Shown one piece after another: positions 33,378 to 36,898 of a stretch of DNA of 36,898 bases (positions are counted from its first letter, which is position 1; each line of letters starts with the position of its first letter). The position numbers were made by a program, and so were the translations under genes. The notes beneath the pieces are model-generated. The model did no database searches. It was given only the letters and a program-made list of their open reading frames with translations, and was not told where the DNA came from. The DNA is from Bacillota bacterium (GTDB lineage: Bacteria; Bacillota; Clostridia; Lachnospirales; Lachnospiraceae), in assembly GCA_023391695.1 (NCBI GenBank), contig JAEWAK010000068.1, forward strand, positions 1 through 36,898, in the 5' to 3' direction.

Positions 33378-35576
33378 TTATACGATCCATTCTTTGATTT
33401 TACTTTCCATATTGAGAAGCGCTTCTTCCTCGCTTATCTCGCTAAGTAAAACCCGATTGATTTCGTGCGGAATCTTATGTGTATATATTTCATTCTTTCG
33501 CTTCCCCTTTGCAGAACTGCCGGGAAATCTGCGTTTTCTGCTCTGTTTGTAGCTTTCTAAAATTAATTTTTTCCAAGGGTACAAATTTTCCAAATCGCTT
33601 CTTTTATAATAGTCCCTGCGCATCGTCGAACTGCCTAATAATGATAAGGGTATGGAATTCTCTGCGCTGCATACCCATTTTAAAAATTCTATGGCTGCCT
33701 CTTTTTCTTTCCCGTAAGCATTTAATCCCACACTCCATCCCCCAAGTACCGATGTTCCTCCCGGAATTAATACACTTCCTATATTTCCGGCTATCTTAGA
33801 CCTGGTATAATCATTAATTTCCATTGCATGGGAATCATAGATGATTGCCATCGCCGTGGATCCTTTTTCAAATTCTGATACTACGTCATCCCAGGAAGTC
33901 ATTTTCTCATTCGGTGAAGTATATTGAAAACTTTTTACATAATTCTTTAATGCTACAACCGCATTTTTTGAATGAATCGTCAATTTTCCGTTCTCATCAA
34001 ATACATCTGCTCCATAGGACCACAAACGATTTAAAAATCCTATGGAATTAAATACATTTTCACCTTTCACACAGGTATTTCCATATTGTACCGGAGACTT
34101 TGGATTAAAAGACTCGGTAAAAAATTCAGATATCAGATTAAAGTGCGCCCAATTCGTGGGCGGAACCAATTCTTCTCCATATTGCCTGAAAAATTGCCGT
34201 TTCAATGTTTGGTCTTCAAACAAATCTTTTTGGAAGAAGAGCAGCTGGGTGCCGGACATAAACGGAAGTGCATATAATTTATTATGGACCATACCATATT
34301 CCCCTAACATTTCATCGATAAATCCGTTTAAATACGGATCGCCACAAGGTATATGATCCTCAAGACAAAGGATTCCGCCACTTTCTACTGCCTCATCAAT
34401 CCATGCAATATCCATCATGAATCCATCATATTCACTGCTTTTTTCATCCCCGCTTTTATAGATCAGTTCTTCTAATTCACTGTATTTTAACAAGTCAAAA
34501 GATAGCTTTATTCCCGCTTTCTCACTGTAAATACGTGCAAGCATCTGTAAGCCTCTTGCGATCGGCGAATCAAACATTGCAAATTTCAGTTTTTTCTTTC
34601 CGTCGTAATCCGGTATTATTATACTAGTTTCATATTCGAATTGAGCATCGATAATTTCAGTAATTCTTTCATGAACATTTGGACTTTCAATTGCTCCTAT
34701 TAATTTACTTACTGCTTTTTCAACTATCTCTTTCTGCGATATGCGAATTATCCCGTCATTGTACAGGTTGTCTTCAATCCAATCACTTTCTTTCAGAGTA
34801 AACAGCTTCACTCCGGCTATCCCCAAAATTTCCAGTGCCTTTTTTACTCCTGTTGCAATTAAACTATTGCTAACAATGACCGCTTTAATATCCGGATATT
34901 GAAAAAACAACTCATAAGCTGCTTTAAATCCACGTTCCTTGCTATAATCAACGATCTTTACATATTGCTCCGAAACAGAATACCGTTCCATTAATTCACC
35001 AATTGCTTCATTTAATAAAAGCTTTGATTCAAAAATGATTCCTGTCTTACTTTTCCCTTTTTCATTTATTTTCTTAAACACCTGCTCCAATGCATTTTTA
35101 TAATTTATGATAATAGTATCACCTGAAAATCCCGAAACATGGTACTTGCTTAATAAGACGATCGGCAAGTCCGCATTTTCCACAATAAATTCTACATTTC
35201 TCTTTGCAGAAGAAAAAAATACGATTCCATCCACGCACTGTTCCAGACATTGAGCAATGCTCTTTTTCTCTAAAAGTTGATTATTTTGACTTATCTTTAA
35301 CAGAATCCCATACCCTTTTTCCCGAAGTGATATTTCCAATTCGGTTAGAAATCTAGAAAAATCAGGATGAATAATATTGGGTAATACTACTCCGATTAGT
35401 TTACTTTTTGTATTTTTCAGGCTTCGCGCATTGGCATCCGGGCGATAGGATAATTGCCGCATTGCGTTCTCCACACGTTCAATCAACTCTGCATTCAGTG
35501 TCTTTCCGTTCAATACATTGGATACGGTTCCAATGGACACCTCTGCAAGTTTAGCTACTTCTTTAATTGTTGCCAT
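33378..35576 (-). CDS. LacI-family regulator fused to an extracellular-type solute-binding domain
   Basis: 732 residues, about twice a normal LacI protein. Residues 1-50 are a LacI helix-turn-helix (TIKEVAKLAEVSIGTVSNVL, then the hinge KNTKSKLIGVV). Residues 58 to about 320 are a type I periplasmic-binding-like sensor. From about 330 a second, unrelated domain looks like a family-1 ABC solute-binding protein (SBP_bac_1/8): LEDHIPCGDPYLNGFIDEML, LYALPFMSGTQLLFFQKDLF, a GSTAMAIIYDSHAM segment and VLGGWSVGLNAYGKEKEAAI. There is no signal peptide or lipobox, so the whole protein is cytoplasmic. GAGGAGG precedes the ATG by five bases. It lies upstream of the deoC operon, with its own terminator, and likely binds the operator there. 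The two sensor domains might bind different ligands or the same sugar. The frame is open throughout, so the fusion is not an obvious assembly error. Confidence 0.92.
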   Translation of the reverse strand: MATIKEVAKLAEVSIGTVSNVLNGKTLNAELIERVENAMRQLSYRPDANARSLKNTKSKLIGVVLPNIIHPDFSRFLTELEISLREKGYGILLKISQNNQLLEKKSIAQCLEQCVDGIVFFSSAKRNVEFIVENADLPIVLLSKYHVSGFSGDTIIINYKNALEQVFKKINEKGKSKTGIIFESKLLLNEAIGELMERYSVSEQYVKIVDYSKERGFKAAYELFFQYPDIKAVIVSNSLIATGVKKALEILGIAGVKLFTLKESDWIEDNLYNDGIIRISQKEIVEKAVSKLIGAIESPNVHERITEIIDAQFEYETSIIIPDYDGKKKLKFAMFDSPIARGLQMLARIYSEKAGIKLSFDLLKYSELEELIYKSGDEKSSEYDGFMMDIAWIDEAVESGGILCLEDHIPCGDPYLNGFIDEMLGEYGMVHNKLYALPFMSGTQLLFFQKDLFEDQTLKRQFFRQYGEELVPPTNWAHFNLISEFFTESFNPKSPVQYGNTCVKGENVFNSIGFLNRLWSYGADVFDENGKLTIHSKNAVVALKNYVKSFQYTSPNEKMTSWDDVVSEFEKGSTAMAIIYDSHAMEINDYTRSKIAGNIGSVLIPGGTSVLGGWSVGLNAYGKEKEAAIEFLKWVCSAENSIPLSLLGSSTMRRDYYKRSDLENLYPWKKLILESYKQSRKRRFPGSSAKGKRKNEIYTHKIPHEINRVLLSEISEEEALLNMESKIKEWIV

Positions 35577-35600
35577 AAACTCCTCCTCATGTAATCTTAT

Positions 35601-35636
35601 TCTATAACTTATCAGAAGTTGGTTTTCAAACTTCTG
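35601..35636 (-). promoter_or_regulatory. Promoter with inverted repeat before the LacI-fusion gene
   Basis: Minus strand TTGAAA (35629-35624), 17 bases, TATAGA (35606-35601). CAGAAGTT (35613-35620) and AACTTCTG (35629-35636) form an inverted repeat over the -35 and spacer. This could be a binding site or a leader hairpin. Confidence 0.5.
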
Positions 35637-35642
35637 TTAAAA

Positions 35643-35659
35643 GGCGGTTTTTTTCCGCC
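35643..35659 (-). terminator. Short GC hairpin with poly-A loop
   Basis: Minus strand GGCGG, seven A, CCGCC, followed by TTTT. It resembles a terminator upstream of the LacI-fusion promoter, insulating it from minus-strand transcription. Confidence 0.5.
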
Positions 35660-35845
35660 GCGCATCTGACTATAGGAACTAGAATTTTGTTGTTCCTAAT
35701 ATCATTTTTAATATATGATCTGTCACCGAATTATCCATAAATCGTTTCATATATCAATATAATACCCTATTCTGAAGCATTTTTCTACTTTATTTTTTAC
35801 AACATCCATTCCTCAAATAATTATATTGCGATATCTGTTTATTTT

Positions 35846-36118
35846 GCCATATTATCAAAGGAACTGTTTACCGATCTGGCTCGGAATGAAGGAGCACCGC
35901 CACCTGTTAGAAGGATTTTAGCTTATACCAGGCCAAAAACAGACTGTAAGCTCCAGGATTTTTATGTTATTGAAACCGATTATGATTTTGGGCCGGACTC
36001 CGCTTATTTTCTTGGCTTGGGAGCAAATCCGGATCAAACCAGACTATATTTAGGGGTCTATGGCTCTATGAGAGTGGCTGATCATAACCAGGGTACTATT
36101 TTTGAAATAGTTCCATGA
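35846..36118 (+). pseudogene. C-terminal remnant of an unidentified gene
   Basis: An open frame with no start codon reads ELFTDLARNEGAPPPVRRIL and continues through QDFYVIETDYDFGPDSAYFL and GLGANPDQTRLYLGVYGSMR to TGA at 36116-36118. The composition is protein-like and more GC-rich than the AT-rich DNA before it. The homologous part probably begins near 35,860. I do not recognise the family. It lies upstream of the collagen-like gene in the same direction. Confidence 0.5.
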
Positions 36119-36264
36119 TTTATTTCTGTAAAATTCGACTAAATACCAGATAATTAATCAACATAAGTAACCAATTCATTGATTTAGCATATTATTATTA
36201 TAGGCCGTGCTTAGGATATTAATGGCCTGATGTACCATCTTACAATATAGAGGAGATGAAAAAA

Positions 36265-36898
36265 ATGTCTTTTAACGAATTGATAGTCAATGGTAGTTTT
36301 GAAACAGGGACCTTTCCGCCATTTACTCCATTTAATGCAACTATAACTGCTCAATTTAGCCATTCGGGCTTTTTTGCCGCGCTGTTGCAGGGTGTGACAT
36401 CCGAAGCTTTTATTTCTCAATCAGTTCCAGTAGCTGCAGGAGAAAGACTCGAGTTTCAGGTGTCTATGGCAAAAGTAGGAACTGCTCCCAATTCTCAAGT
36501 ATCAGTCGTTATATCATATTTTGATGCAGCTTTTAATTTTGTGGGATTAGGACTTTCATTAACTGTTCCAGCCAGTCGCCTGCCAGATGTAAATGATAAT
36601 ACTTGGCTAGAAATTTATCAAATTACTGAGCCAGCTCCTACAGGATCAGCCAATGCTCTTGTATTAATCAGCAGATTATCCCCAGCAGGCAATGCTGATG
36701 TAGTTATAGACGATGTATCATTAATAGAGGTAATAGGTGAGGGTGCCACTGGACCGACCGGGCCTACTGGACCTACTGGGCCTACCGGACCTACTGGGTC
36801 TACCGGACCTTCTGGGCCTACCGGTGATACTGGGCCTACTGGACCTTCTGGACCGACCGGTGATACCGGACCTACCGGACCTACTGGACTTACCGGGC
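36265..36898 (+). CDS. NTTRR-F1 domain collagen-like protein (runs off window)
   Basis: 211 residues are visible from ATG 36265, and the frame is open at the right edge. The first 155 residues form an NTTRR-F1-type beta-rich domain (FNELIVNGSFETGTFPPFTP at the start, VVIDDVSLIEVIGEG at the end). From about residue 158 it is a GXY repeat, mainly GPT with GDT, GPS and GST units: a collagen-like triple helix as in BclA and related exosporium or surface filaments of Firmicutes. AGGAG lies nine bases before the ATG. The domain order matches spore- or cell-surface fibre proteins. The C-terminal domain is not visible. Collagen repeats vary in number between strains. Confidence 0.9.
   Translation, partial: MSFNELIVNGSFETGTFPPFTPFNATITAQFSHSGFFAALLQGVTSEAFISQSVPVAAGERLEFQVSMAKVGTAPNSQVSVVISYFDAAFNFVGLGLSLTVPASRLPDVNDNTWLEIYQITEPAPTGSANALVLISRLSPAGNADVVIDDVSLIEVIGEGATGPTGPTGPTGPTGPTGSTGPSGPTGDTGPTGPSGPTGDTGPTGPTGLTG

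Noticed and set aside
36725..36898. GC-rich tandem repeat that might be mistaken for a CRISPR or satellite array
   Set aside because: The nine-base periodicity encodes in-frame Gly-X-Thr collagen units of the surface protein; no spacers.

Overview
The window looks like the chromosome of an anaerobic, spore-forming low-GC Firmicute, most likely class Clostridia and possibly Lachnospiraceae. This is inferred from strong AGGAGG-type ribosome binding sites, AT-rich intergenic DNA, an NTTRR-F1/collagen-like (GPT-repeat) surface protein, AgrA/AgrC-type regulators and many small sugar-use clusters. No rRNA, tRNA, CRISPR array or replication origin was recognised. Nothing was compared with a database; all names come from reading the translated sequence.

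Left part (1-10,050). An IS1182-type transposase gene enters from the left edge, followed by a dGTPase-like HD hydrolase. From 2.25 to 8.02 kb comes a visibly more GC-rich minus-strand operon: ABC ATPase, double-FtsX permease, HlyD-type adaptor, TolC-type protein. It ends in a strong terminator and is faced by a divergent TetR regulator. The shared intergenic region holds a consensus promoter and repeated ATGTC/GACAT half-sites. Decayed DNA follows, including a kup potassium transporter missing its N-terminus and centre, bounded by a perfect 17-bp inverted repeat.

Middle part (10,050-28,700). A GH13 oligo-1,6-glucosidase and a GH4 alpha-galactosidase-like enzyme lie beside a divergent AraC regulator. 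Then come a TetR/alpha-beta hydrolase operon with a clear 19-bp operator over its start site, a polysaccharide deacetylase, and a LytTR response regulator/AgrC-type kinase pair. That pair is preceded by an unlisted 27-codon ORF and followed, after a long hairpin, by an ABC-2 type transporter of two membrane proteins and an ATPase. Next are Lon protease and a TetR regulator whose promoters carry the same inverted repeat, then a Crp/Fnr regulator divergent from a cysteine-rich flavodoxin and a TIGR04076 protein. Fragments of decayed genes end this block.

Right part (28,700-36,898). A five-gene minus-strand sugar operon (DeoC-like aldolase, PfkB kinase, RbsD/FucU-like mutarotase, Gfo/Idh/MocA oxidoreductase, sugar isomerase/epimerase) lies behind a 732-residue regulator. 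That regulator joins a LacI DNA-binding domain and type I binding domain to a complete-looking extracellular-type solute-binding domain, with no signal peptide. A CG-centred LacI-type operator sits at the operon promoter. Several of the enzymes have altered family motifs, so the substrate may not be ribose or deoxyribose. The window ends in a gene remnant and the start of the collagen-like gene.

The best candidates for something undescribed are the LacI/solute-binding fusion with its sugar operon, the TetR/Lon regulatory pair, and the short peptide ORF at the head of the LytTR/AgrC/ABC cluster.
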